From an uncultured Prevotellaceae bacterium (GTDB lineage Bacteria; Bacteroidota; Bacteroidia; Bacteroidales; Bacteroidaceae), in assembly GCA_902761905.1 (NCBI GenBank), contig CACWMK010000008.1, positions 1 through 64,000 on the forward strand: a DNA stretch of 64,000 nucleotides. The letters are read 5' to 3'. This document shows positions 39,514-47,784 of this stretch, piece by piece (position 1 is the stretch's first letter; each line of letters begins with the position of its first letter). A model generated the notes under the pieces. It was not told the origin of the DNA, did no database searches, and saw only the letters and a list, made by a program, of their open reading frames with translations. The position numbers and the translations under genes were made by a program.

Positions 39514-41841
39514 ATGTACACGATTCCCAAAAGTCTGATAGCAGACATACAGTATAATCAGCGGCTCATAGAGCAGTTTAAGAAAGGTGAGATAAGTGGC
39601 GCACAGCTCAAGTCTAACCGTGTGCCAATGGGCATCTACGAGCAGAGACAGGACGGTCATTACATGTTGCGCATCCGTTGCACCGGCGGTCTTATCACCC
39701 CACGCCAGTTGCGCCGAGTGGCCGAGGTAGCGCGCCAGGTGGAGTGCTCGCATATCCACATTACCACCCGTCAGGAGGTTCAGATTCATGACGTGAGCAT
39801 CGACCAAGCCACGCCCGCCCTGCTGTCGCTTCAGGAGGAGGGGCTGGCCACGCAGGGTGGCGGTGGTAATACCATTCGCAATATGCTGGTGAACGAGCTG
39901 GGAGGAATCAGCGACCGCCAGACCTTTGACCCCTATCCCTATGCCATCGGACTGACCACACGACTGATAGCAGAGAAAGATTCGTGGTCGATGCCTCGTA
40001 AGTTGAAGATTGCCTTCGACATGAACGAGACCGACGCCAACTTCTCGCTGGTGGCCGACCTGGGACTCATCCCCCTTGTCAAGGATGGTCAGCGCGGGTT
40101 CCGCGTGCTGCTAGGCGGTAGTGTGGCCAGTCAGCCCCACAAGGGTTGGCAGGTGTTCGACTTCCTGCCCGAGAAAGACCTGTTCCGTGCTGCCAAGGCC
40201 GCCAAGAATTTCTTTAATCTGAATGGCAACCGAAAGAATCGCCACAAGGCCCGCATACGCTATATCTTCTATAAAAACGGTGAGGAAGAAACCAAGCGCC
40301 TTTACTTTGAGGAATATCGCAAACTGGAGGGTGATGCATCGCTAGATTTTGAGCCGACAGTGCTGCCCGTAGAATACAAAACCCCGACATTTGCCCCCGT
40401 CAGCGATGACAGCGAAGCATTCAAGACGTGGAAGCACCGCTATGCGCAGAAGCAGAGCGTAGGCGATGGCTACTTTGCTGTCATCCCATTCCTTCACGGC
40501 AACACGTTTCCCGAGGTGTTTACTAAGATAGCCGATTTTCTAGAGGAGTTTGGCAACGATGTCATCCGCTTTACACCGCGCCAGAACATGCAGGTGCGAA
40601 ACATTCCCGAGGCATATCTGCCCAATGTGTATCAGTTCTTCAAGGGACTGGGACTACAACTCGACGTGCCGGTGATACTCAACAACCTCACATCGTGTAC
40701 CGGTGCCGACACTTGTCGACTGGGTATCTGTCTGCCCAAGGGACTGGTGAAGGGCATACGCCGCAGTCTGGAGAAAAGCAACCTCAATTTGGACGAACTG
40801 CCCGACCTGAAGATAAATATCAACGGATGTTCAAACTCATGCGCCCAGAATGCCTGGAGCGATTTGGGATTCAGTGGCCGTATCGGTAGGGTGGAGGATC
40901 ATCCCTATCCAGCATACACCGTGTGGGCACGAGTGAACGGTAAAACAGAACTGGCCGAGGCTCAGGGATTTCTGGTAGCCAAGGACATACCGGGGTTTGT
41001 AGTGGATTATCTGGGCAGCTACCTGCAAGTGAAAGCGCAGTATGAGAGCTACGATGCCTTTGTGCGCGACAAGGGAAGCGAGGTGATAAAAGCAGCTATC
41101 GCACGCTATCAGGATGTACCTGCCTTCGATGAGGACAAGAACTACTACTTTGACTGGGGAGCCGACGAGGTGTTCTCGTTGACCAGTCATGGACAGGCAG
41201 AGTGCTCGGCCGGTCTCTTCGACATCATCGAACTGGACCAAGCCACTATCAAGGAGAAGCAGGATGCACTGGCTCTGCTTGGAGCCGACAAGGACAAGCT
41301 GCTGCGTGATATCGTATTCTCTGCATCGCGCATGCTGCTGGTCACCCGTGGTGCCGATCCACGAACCGACGATGAGGTGTATGCCAACTTCGAAACACTC
41401 TTTATCGAGGCAGGCATCGTGTCGGCCGACTTCAAGCAGGTGGTAGAGAAAGCGCGTCATGGCGAATCGCTCATTGCCGTTAGGGAGCAGGTGGACGCAT
41501 TGGCAGCCAAGGTTATCGAGCTCTATGCCAACATGGACGATTCGTTGCAGTTTAAGACCGTGGCAGCAGCTGCACCACAGCAGGCCGAGCTGACCAAGAC
41601 CGACAAAGTCGGTGGTGAAGCTGACGTGAAGAAAGACTTCAGGGGAGTGGCCTGTCCGATGAACTTTGTGAAGACCAAGATACAGCTATCCACCATGCAG
41701 AGCGGACAGCTATTGGAGATACTGCTCGACGACGGTCAGCCCATCAACAACGTGCCGGGCAGTGTGCGCCAAGAGGGACATGAAGTGCTCTCGACCGAGA
41801 AAGTAAACGACTACTGGAAAGTGCTAATCAGAAAGAAATAA
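39514..41841 (+). CDS. Siroheme-Fe4S4 sulfite (nitrite/sulfite) reductase with C-terminal helical and TusA domains
   Basis: The 775-residue protein is a three-part chain. Residues about 1-540 are a sulfite/nitrite reductase with two parallel halves. The Fe4S4-siroheme cysteines are C-x5-C (SCTGADTC) and CxxxC (GCSNSCAQ). Arg-rich substrate motifs include TTRQEVQIHDV and FTPRQNMQVR. Residues about 560-685 are a helical domain (ASRMLLVTRGADPRTDDEVY) I would compare with HEPN-like bundles. Residues 708-775 are TusA-like, with Cys714 in RGVACPMNFVKTKIQL, close to the TusA CPMPxxK motif. The TusA part may accept the sulfide or persulfide formed. No flavoprotein partner is encoded nearby. cysG follows 4 nt later. 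Confidence 0.93.
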   Translation: MYTIPKSLIADIQYNQRLIEQFKKGEISGAQLKSNRVPMGIYEQRQDGHYMLRIRCTGGLITPRQLRRVAEVARQVECSHIHITTRQEVQIHDVSIDQATPALLSLQEEGLATQGGGGNTIRNMLVNELGGISDRQTFDPYPYAIGLTTRLIAEKDSWSMPRKLKIAFDMNETDANFSLVADLGLIPLVKDGQRGFRVLLGGSVASQPHKGWQVFDFLPEKDLFRAAKAAKNFFNLNGNRKNRHKARIRYIFYKNGEEETKRLYFEEYRKLEGDASLDFEPTVLPVEYKTPTFAPVSDDSEAFKTWKHRYAQKQSVGDGYFAVIPFLHGNTFPEVFTKIADFLEEFGNDVIRFTPRQNMQVRNIPEAYLPNVYQFFKGLGLQLDVPVILNNLTSCTGADTCRLGICLPKGLVKGIRRSLEKSNLNLDELPDLKININGCSNSCAQNAWSDLGFSGRIGRVEDHPYPAYTVWARVNGKTELAEAQGFLVAKDIPGFVVDYLGSYLQVKAQYESYDAFVRDKGSEVIKAAIARYQDVPAFDEDKNYYFDWGADEVFSLTSHGQAECSAGLFDIIELDQATIKEKQDALALLGADKDKLLRDIVFSASRMLLVTRGADPRTDDEVYANFETLFIEAGIVSADFKQVVEKARHGESLIAVREQVDALAAKVIELYANMDDSLQFKTVAAAAPQQAELTKTDKVGGEADVKKDFRGVACPMNFVKTKIQLSTMQSGQLLEILLDDGQPINNVPGSVRQEGHEVLSTEKVNDYWKVLIRKK

Positions 41842-41845
41842 GCGC

Positions 41846-42967
41846 ATGAATTTTCTTCCTATCAACATACGAATTAGTGATGCTAATATCATGATTATTG
41901 GCGGAGGTAAGGTGGCTACACATAAAGCCACCATACTTAGCCGATATACCGATAAAGCCACAGTGATAGCACCCGAGGTGAGCGATGGGATAAAGGCATT
42001 GCCCTTCAAGTGGGAGGAACGTTCGTACAGCGAGGCAGATCTGGAAGGCGTGACACTGCTGTTTGTGTGCACTGGCAATCATGAGTTGAACCATCAGATA
42101 CACCATCAGGCCCGACAAAGAGGTATCCTGACCAGTGTGTGCGACTCGCCTGACGAGTGTGACTTTACTTCGCCTGCCATCTATCGCGATGGCGACCTGA
42201 CCATCTCTGTCGCCTCTGATGCCAAGGACGTGAAGCGCAGTATCGCTATTCGCGACCGGATAGCCGCTCTGGCCAGCACGAAGCAGCAGACGCCTGGAGT
42301 GACCCTCGTAGGCTTCGGTCCTGGTGACCCGGAACTGCTCACGGTGAAAGCCATCAAGGCGCTGCAACAAGCCGATATCATCTTTCACGACGACCTGGTG
42401 GACAAGGACTTCCTGCGTACGTTTCCTGCCGAGCTGGTCTATGTAGGCAAGCGCAGTGGTCACCACAGTGCCGAGCAGGATGAGATCAACCACCTGTTGC
42501 TGGAGGCTGCGCTTGAAGGTAAACGGGTGGTACGCCTGAAAGGTGGCGATCCCATGCTCTTTGCCCATGCACAAGAAGAGATACGCTATCTGGAGAACCG
42601 CGGTATCGAGGTTGCGGTAGTGCCAGGAATTACCACTGCCTCTGCATTGGCAGCACGTGCCAAAGTAAGTCTGACCGAAAGAGAGGTGTCGCAGAGCGTA
42701 GCACTCATCAACGGTCATGCCAACCGTCCGTTGACACCCGATGCCGAGACGCTGGTTTACTATATGGGGGCCTCGAAACTGCAACAGATATCCCATGCAC
42801 TCATCGCTCGAGGCAAGCGTCCCGGTACCCCCGTACTGTTGGCATCCAATGTATCCACCGCCGACGAGCAGTTCTTCCATACCACCTTAGCCGAGCTCGT
42901 GGAAAAGGAGCCTAACTACCCGACACCCTTGATAGCCCTCGTAGGCGAGGTGGCGAAAAACTTATGA
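41846..42967 (+). CDS. cysG: Siroheme synthase: short precorrin-2 dehydrogenase fused to uroporphyrinogen-III methyltransferase
   Basis: The 373-residue protein has two parts. Residues 1-about 145 are the NAD-binding half of CysG/Met8 (IMIIGGGKVATHKATIL) with conserved Asp100 in VCDSPDECDF. The helical dimerisation part of E. coli CysG (457 residues) is missing. Residues 151-373 are the SAM-dependent methyltransferase with GFGPGDPELLTVKA, RLKGGDPMLF and VVPGITTASA. It turns uroporphyrinogen III into siroheme for the upstream reductase. Whether the short N-part still does ferrochelation, or only dehydrogenation, cannot be read from the sequence. Confidence 0.93.
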   Translation: MNFLPINIRISDANIMIIGGGKVATHKATILSRYTDKATVIAPEVSDGIKALPFKWEERSYSEADLEGVTLLFVCTGNHELNHQIHHQARQRGILTSVCDSPDECDFTSPAIYRDGDLTISVASDAKDVKRSIAIRDRIAALASTKQQTPGVTLVGFGPGDPELLTVKAIKALQQADIIFHDDLVDKDFLRTFPAELVYVGKRSGHHSAEQDEINHLLLEAALEGKRVVRLKGGDPMLFAHAQEEIRYLENRGIEVAVVPGITTASALAARAKVSLTEREVSQSVALINGHANRPLTPDAETLVYYMGASKLQQISHALIARGKRPGTPVLLASNVSTADEQFFHTTLAELVEKEPNYPTPLIALVGEVAKNL

Positions 42968-42998
42968 AGTCAGAATCATTATAATTAAAAAGGTACAT

Positions 42999-43979
42999 AT
43001 GAAAAAGAATTATCAGAAATTAGCAACCGTATTATTGGCTGTGTCATCTATGTTTGCAGCATGCGGTGGAAAGAAAGAATCGAAAGTTGGTCCTAACGGC
43101 GAACTCAGTGGCGAAATCTCTTTGTCGGGGGCCTTTGCCCTCTATCCCCTGGCTGTGCAGTGGGCTGATGAGTTTCAGAAGTTGCACCCCGGCGTGAAGA
43201 TAGACGTGTCGGCAGGCGGTGCAGGCAAGGGAGTGACCGATGCTATTGCAGGAGTGGTAGATTTCGGCATGGTGAGCCGTGAACTGAGCGATGCCGAGAT
43301 ACAGCGCGGGGCTGTGGGCTTTGCTGTGGCAAAAGATGCCGTTGTGCCTACTATCAATGCCAAGAATCCAGCTATCAACGACCTGAAGAAACATGGTGTG
43401 AAGCGCGATGACTTGATTGCTCTGTGGATTAATGGTGAGAAGAAGACGTGGGGACAGTTGGCTGCCAGCAGCGATGCCACACCTGTAGCTGTCTATACCC
43501 GTAGCGATGCCTGTGGAGCTGCAGAGACTTGGGCACTTTATCTCGGCAAGAAGCAGGAAGATTTGCAGGGAACAGCGGTGTTTGGTGATCCTGGATTGGC
43601 TGCTGCTATCCAGAAAGATGTTAATGGCCTGGGACTGAACAATATTGGATATGCTTACGATACTAAAACAGGAAAGCCCAACCCAGGACTTGCAGTTGCT
43701 CCAATAGATGTGAACAATAACGGACAGATTGATCCCGAAGAGGATTTTTATGATACCAAGGAGGGGGTGGTGAAGGCTATTATAGATGGACGTTATCCAT
43801 CGCCCCCTGCTCGTGACCTCTATTTAGTATCGAAAGGTGTACCTACCGATCCCGTGGTAGTTGCTTTCCTGAAGTATATCCTGACCGACGGACAGAAGGA
43901 GAATGGCCCGCAGGGGTATATCGGTATTGCGCAGGATAAACTTGACGCAGGCCTGAAGAAATTGGGGGTAAAAGAATAA
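42999..43979 (+). CDS. PstS-type ABC substrate-binding lipoprotein, probably for sulfate
   Basis: The 326-residue lipoprotein has the lipobox FAACGG (Cys22). The PBP fold is of the PstS/PBP-like-2 type: LSGAFALYPLAVQWADEFQK, VDFGMVSREL, YTRSDACGAAETWALYL and the C-terminal PPARDLYLVSKGVPTDPVVV. PstS proteins bind phosphate. Here the gene sits between cysG and cysDNH with its own permeases and no phoU, so I infer sulfate, or another oxyanion. It is 31 nt after cysG and 2 nt before the permease gene, in one transcript with the sulfite reductase. Confidence 0.82.
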   Translation: MKKNYQKLATVLLAVSSMFAACGGKKESKVGPNGELSGEISLSGAFALYPLAVQWADEFQKLHPGVKIDVSAGGAGKGVTDAIAGVVDFGMVSRELSDAEIQRGAVGFAVAKDAVVPTINAKNPAINDLKKHGVKRDDLIALWINGEKKTWGQLAASSDATPVAVYTRSDACGAAETWALYLGKKQEDLQGTAVFGDPGLAAAIQKDVNGLGLNNIGYAYDTKTGKPNPGLAVAPIDVNNNGQIDPEEDFYDTKEGVVKAIIDGRYPSPPARDLYLVSKGVPTDPVVVAFLKYILTDGQKENGPQGYIGIAQDKLDAGLKKLGVKE

Positions 43980-43981
43980 TC

Positions 43982-44872
43982 ATGGTAAATAAGAAGAGAT
44001 TATTGAAAGATCGCATAGCAGCGCTACTGATGGCAATACTCACCATCAGTAGTCTGCTGTTGGTTGTGGCGATGGCAGTAGGCTTGTATCTGAAGTCGAT
44101 GCCGATCCTGCAAGAACATTCGCTCTGGGACTTGCTGACTGAAGGCGAATGGCGTCCAATGAGCAATAAGTTTGGTTTCTTCCCTTTCTTGATGGGTACA
44201 CTTGATGTCTCATTGCTGGCCCTCAGCATTGCTATCCCCATCTCACTGCTCATGGCTATCTATCTGACAGAGTATGCTCATACAGCCATGAAGCGATATA
44301 TTTTCCCTTTACTCGACATTCTTGCCGGCCTGCCATCTGTAATTTATGGCGTGTGGGGCATGCTGGTCATCGTGCCGTGGGTGGCCGATGTGGTAGCACC
44401 TTCGTTGGATAGGAACAGCAGCGGTTATACTGTACTGGCTACAGGTGTAGTGCTGGGTGTCACGGTGATACCATTGCTCGTCAGCCTCTTTATCGAGATA
44501 TTCAGCAATGTGGGGCGCGACTATCGCGAAGCAGCTTGGTCGCTCGGCGCAACACGCTGGCAGACCACCAAGGATGTTGTTCTGCGCAAGACTGCTCCGG
44601 GCGTGATTGCTGCCATTGTGCTGGCTGCCAGTAGAACACTGGGCGAGACCATCGCTGTGATAATGGTATGTGGCAATCTGGCCATCGTGCCAGGGTCGCT
44701 GCTTGATGCCTGCTATCCTATTCCTGCCCTGATAGCCAACAACTACGGTGAGATGCTGTCACTGCCACTCTATGAAAGTGCACTGATGTTTGCGGCTTTC
44801 ATACTCTTCTTCGTGGTGCTGGCATTCAATCTCTTGTCGCGAATAATCTTACGAAAAATGCAAAACAAATGA
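43982..44872 (+). CDS. PstC-type ABC permease of the sulfate locus
   Basis: The 296-residue protein has about six membrane segments and a classical ABC permease EAA loop (YREAAWSLGATRWQTTKDVV). DILAGLPSVIYGVWGM and SRTLGETIAVIMV are PstC/PstA signatures. It pairs with the next gene, which it overlaps by 4 nt. The substrate is inferred from neighbours only. Confidence 0.88.
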   Translation: MVNKKRLLKDRIAALLMAILTISSLLLVVAMAVGLYLKSMPILQEHSLWDLLTEGEWRPMSNKFGFFPFLMGTLDVSLLALSIAIPISLLMAIYLTEYAHTAMKRYIFPLLDILAGLPSVIYGVWGMLVIVPWVADVVAPSLDRNSSGYTVLATGVVLGVTVIPLLVSLFIEIFSNVGRDYREAAWSLGATRWQTTKDVVLRKTAPGVIAAIVLAASRTLGETIAVIMVCGNLAIVPGSLLDACYPIPALIANNYGEMLSLPLYESALMFAAFILFFVVLAFNLLSRIILRKMQNK

Positions 44873-45714
44873 AGGGAGCAATAGTTGTAGAAAAAATATG
44901 GAAGGTGCTGATGTATGCCTCAATAGCATTGGTATTGTTCTTCGTGGTCAGTGTTATCTGGTCTGTGTTCAAGCGTGGCATTCCAGTTCTCTCGTGGGAG
45001 ATGGTGTCATCGCTGCCTGGAGGTGGATTTTACATAGGTAAGGAGGGAGGATTCCTCAATGCCATCATTGGTTCTGTATATATCGTGGGTGGTGCCACTG
45101 TCTTAGGATTGTTGATTTCCATTCCTGTGGTATTCTATCTTAACGTCTATCTCAAGCCGTATTCCAAGTTTGGTGCTATTGCCCGATTAGCATACGATGT
45201 GCTGTTCGGTATTCCCAGTATTGTGTATGGCGCATTTGGTTTTACCATCATGATATTCTTCGGTCTGCGCACATCTCTCCTTGGTGGTATCATTGTGGTG
45301 ACACTGCTTATCATTCCCATTTTTATCCGTTCGATGGATGAGGTGGCGAAGACCATCCCACAGGATCTATTGGAGGCTGGATATAGTCTGGGCTCTACCC
45401 GACTTGAGACGATTAGTGTGGTCGTACGTCAGATAGCACCCGCGATAGCCACTGCCACCCTGTTAAGTATCGGTCGTGCCATAGGTGATGCTGCGGGGGT
45501 GATGTTTACCGCAGGTTTCAGTGATACTATTCCTACCAGTCTTACCCAGCAGACGGCTTCCCTGCCATTGAGTGTGTTCTTTCAGCTCAGTGCGCCGCAG
45601 ATTGAGGTTCAGGACCGTGCCTATGCTGCTGCTGTGGTTCTGACGGCTATCGTTCTTGTGCTCAGTCTGAGTGGCAGATTTATTATGAATCGCTTCTCGC
45701 GGAACAAGATTTAA
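44869..45714 (+). CDS. PstA-type ABC permease of the sulfate locus
   Basis: The 281-residue protein has six membrane segments. FGIPSIVYGAFGFTIMIFFG, DLLEAGYSLGSTRLETISVV (EAA loop) and SIGRAIGDAAGVMFTAGF match the PstA/PstC pattern. It starts inside the end of the preceding permease gene (4-nt overlap). The ATPase gene lies 112 nt downstream behind its own promoter and a copy of the shared dyad. Confidence 0.88.
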   Translation: MKGAIVVEKIWKVLMYASIALVLFFVVSVIWSVFKRGIPVLSWEMVSSLPGGGFYIGKEGGFLNAIIGSVYIVGGATVLGLLISIPVVFYLNVYLKPYSKFGAIARLAYDVLFGIPSIVYGAFGFTIMIFFGLRTSLLGGIIVVTLLIIPIFIRSMDEVAKTIPQDLLEAGYSLGSTRLETISVVVRQIAPAIATATLLSIGRAIGDAAGVMFTAGFSDTIPTSLTQQTASLPLSVFFQLSAPQIEVQDRAYAAAVVLTAIVLVLSLSGRFIMNRFSRNKI

Positions 45715-45721
45715 CGGTAAA

Positions 45722-45739
45722 ATACCATACTCTGGGTAT
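45722..45739. promoter_or_regulatory. Shared sulfur-regulon dyad, site B (ATPase-cysDNH promoter)
   Basis: ATACCAT-ACTC-TGGGTAT matches 12 of 14 arm positions of ATACCAT-N4-ATGGTAT. It ends exactly 45 nt before the -7 element at 45785, the same spacing as site D. The longer word AAAATACCATACTCT also occurs at site C. Confidence 0.6.
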
Positions 45740-45784
45740 CTTTAATACTGCTGAATAGGTATTGCTCAGGTGCTTGAAACATAG

Positions 45785-45792
45785 TACCTTTG
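45785..45792 (+). promoter_or_regulatory. -7 element of the ATPase-cysDNH operon
   Basis: TACCTTTG followed by CACCC, with TTG at 45762-45764 as a -33-like element 20 nt upstream. The ATG is 34 nt downstream. Confidence 0.7.
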
Positions 45793-45826
45793 CACCCAGA
45801 TAATGTAGGTAATAAAAGGTTAGAGT

Positions 45827-46693
45827 ATGAGTTTTTCAATTAGTCTTTCACATGTGCTTGGCAGCAGTATCAGTCGGCGCGTCCCCTGGACGGTGCAAGT
45901 ACCTTTTGTGGTCGATAGAAAATTTCCCAAATTAGAAGATACCCATCTGGCTACACGTAATCTGAATATCCGGATAGGTAAGTCGCATATACTGAAGAAT
46001 GTCAATGTGGAAATCCCACAGAACAAGATAACCTGTATTATCGGTCCTTCTGGTTGCGGGAAAACGACATTGCTGCGCACCTTCAATCGTCTGGTCGATT
46101 CTATAGAGAATGTAAAGATAGACGGTGAGGTGAATCTTGGCAAGCAGGATATTATCGGTGCCGGTCCGAGTCAGATGACAGAACTGCGCCGTAACATTGG
46201 TCTGGTTCCTCAGCGCCCATGCCCGCTCCCAATGAGTATTTATGATAATATCGCCTATGGATGCCGTATTCATGGTGTGCGCGGTAAGAGTAAACTGGAT
46301 GTAGTTGTTAAGCATTATCTTGAGGCAGTAGGATTGTGGGATGAAGTGAAAGCCCGTTTGTACAGTCCTGCCAATAAGCTCAGCGGTGGTCAGCAGCAGC
46401 GCCTTTGTCTGGCGCGCTCGTTAGCAGTAGAGCCAAGTTATCTGCTAGCCGACGAGTCAACCAGTGCCCTTGACCCCATTTCGAGCAAGACGGTAGAAGA
46501 CCTGTTTGTGAAACTCAAGAAAGACTACTCGATAGTGATGGTCACCCACACGTTGCGTCAGGCACAGCGCATAGCCGATTACGTCATCTTTATGTATCTC
46601 GGTGAGGTGATCGAACAGGGCGATGCAAAGGAGATTTTCAATAATCCTAAGCACGAGCTTACAAAGAAGTATTTGAGTGGTAGTATTAGTTGA
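45827..46693 (+). CDS. PstB-type ABC ATPase of the sulfate locus
   Basis: The 288-residue protein has Walker A GPSGCGKTT (73-81), Q-loop LVPQRPCPLPMSIYDNIAYG, signature LSGGQQQR and Walker B LLADESTSALD. It powers the PstC/PstA-like pair encoded just upstream. About 38 residues precede the usual PstB start; they contain no recognised domain, and no later Met gives a better start. Separation from the permease genes by a new promoter allows extra expression with cysD, cysN and cysH. Confidence 0.88.
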   Translation: MSFSISLSHVLGSSISRRVPWTVQVPFVVDRKFPKLEDTHLATRNLNIRIGKSHILKNVNVEIPQNKITCIIGPSGCGKTTLLRTFNRLVDSIENVKIDGEVNLGKQDIIGAGPSQMTELRRNIGLVPQRPCPLPMSIYDNIAYGCRIHGVRGKSKLDVVVKHYLEAVGLWDEVKARLYSPANKLSGGQQQRLCLARSLAVEPSYLLADESTSALDPISSKTVEDLFVKLKKDYSIVMVTHTLRQAQRIADYVIFMYLGEVIEQGDAKEIFNNPKHELTKKYLSGSIS

Positions 46694-46703
46694 TGATATA
46701 ATC

Positions 46704-46835
46704 ATGGCGTTTAATGATCCTTTCAATTATTCTCCAACCGATGACGAGCCGCAGAGCTGGCGGAGTGCCCTTCTTTATATCATCGGCGTGTTGCTGATGG
46801 TGATTGTGGGTTTTATCGGAAACGGAGTCTTATAA
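46704..46835 (+). CDS. 43-residue single-span membrane protein in the sulfate operon
   Basis: The ORF reads MAFNDPFNYSPTDDEPQSWR and then a single hydrophobic helix (SALLYIIGVLLMVIVGFIGN), ending GVL. It begins 10 nt after the ATPase gene and ends 15 nt before cysD, so it fits the operon spacing well. It is too short for routine gene calling. It may steady the transporter or the ATP sulfurylase at the membrane; that is a guess. Confidence 0.65.
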   Translation: MAFNDPFNYSPTDDEPQSWRSALLYIIGVLLMVIVGFIGNGVL

Positions 46836-46850
46836 CAAAACAAATTTGAT

Positions 46851-47750
46851 ATGAGTAACATCACACATTTAAGAGAATTAGAGTCTGAGAGTATATATGT
46901 TCTTCGCGAGGTGGCGGCACAGTTTGAGCGCCCTGCCATTCTCTTCTCTGGCGGCAAGGATTCAATAGTAATCGTTCATCTTGCATATAAGGCGTTCTAT
47001 CCTGCCAAGATTCCTTTTCCCCTGGTGCACATCGACACAGGTCAAAATTTTCAGGAGACGATAGATTATCGCGATGCGCTTGCAGAGCGCCTGGGAGCCG
47101 AGTTGATAGTTGGTTCTGTGCAGGAGAGTATTGATACTGGTCGTGTGAAAGAGGAAACCGGTTATTATGCTTCGCGTAATAAGTTGCAGACCACCACGCT
47201 GCTGGATACGATAGATAAGTATCACTTCGATGCAGCCATTGGTGGTGCACGCCGCGACGAGGAAAAGGCGAGAGCAAAGGAGCGATTCTTCAGCCATCGT
47301 GATGAGTTTGGCCAGTGGAATCCTAAGAATCAGCGCCCGGAACTGTGGAACATATTTAATGGTCGTAAGGCAATGGGTGAGCACTTCCGTGTTTTTCCAA
47401 TATCCAACTGGACAGAGATGGATGTGTGGCAGTATATCCTTCAGGAGAAGATAGAAATGCCCAGTCTCTATTTTACCCATGAGCGCCAGGTGTTTGAACG
47501 CGATGGCCAGTGGCTTGCCGCCGAACCATGTATCAAGTTGAAACCCACAGAACAGGTTGTGACCAAGCAAGTGCGCTGTCGTACAATCGGCGACATCACC
47601 TGTACGGGTCTCACCATCTCGACAGCTCACTCTGTAGAGGATATTATAGAAGAGATAGCAGCCACACGCGTGACCGAACGAGGAGGACGTGCCGATGACA
47701 AACGAAGTGAGACGGCTATGGAAGACCGTAAGAAGGCTGGGTACTTCTAA
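46851..47750 (+). CDS. cysD: Sulfate adenylyltransferase, small subunit
   Basis: The 299-residue protein has the PP-loop motif FSGGKDSIVIVHLA and FPLVHIDTGQNFQETIDYRD, followed by GGARRDEEKARAKERFFSHR. The C-terminus is RKKAGYF, as in other CysD proteins. With CysN it makes APS from ATP and sulfate. The length is normal. The cysN start follows after 34 nt of repeated AAAGTTCATAGTT words. Confidence 0.97.
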   Translation: MSNITHLRELESESIYVLREVAAQFERPAILFSGGKDSIVIVHLAYKAFYPAKIPFPLVHIDTGQNFQETIDYRDALAERLGAELIVGSVQESIDTGRVKEETGYYASRNKLQTTTLLDTIDKYHFDAAIGGARRDEEKARAKERFFSHRDEFGQWNPKNQRPELWNIFNGRKAMGEHFRVFPISNWTEMDVWQYILQEKIEMPSLYFTHERQVFERDGQWLAAEPCIKLKPTEQVVTKQVRCRTIGDITCTGLTISTAHSVEDIIEEIAATRVTERGGRADDKRSETAMEDRKKAGYF

Positions 47751-47784
47751 AGTTCATAGTTCTTAGTTTAAAGTTCATAGTTAA

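Noticed and set aside
41828-42880. A 350-codon minus-strand frame over cysG
   Set aside because: Antisense to a clear siroheme synthase, with the composition typical of a mirror frame.
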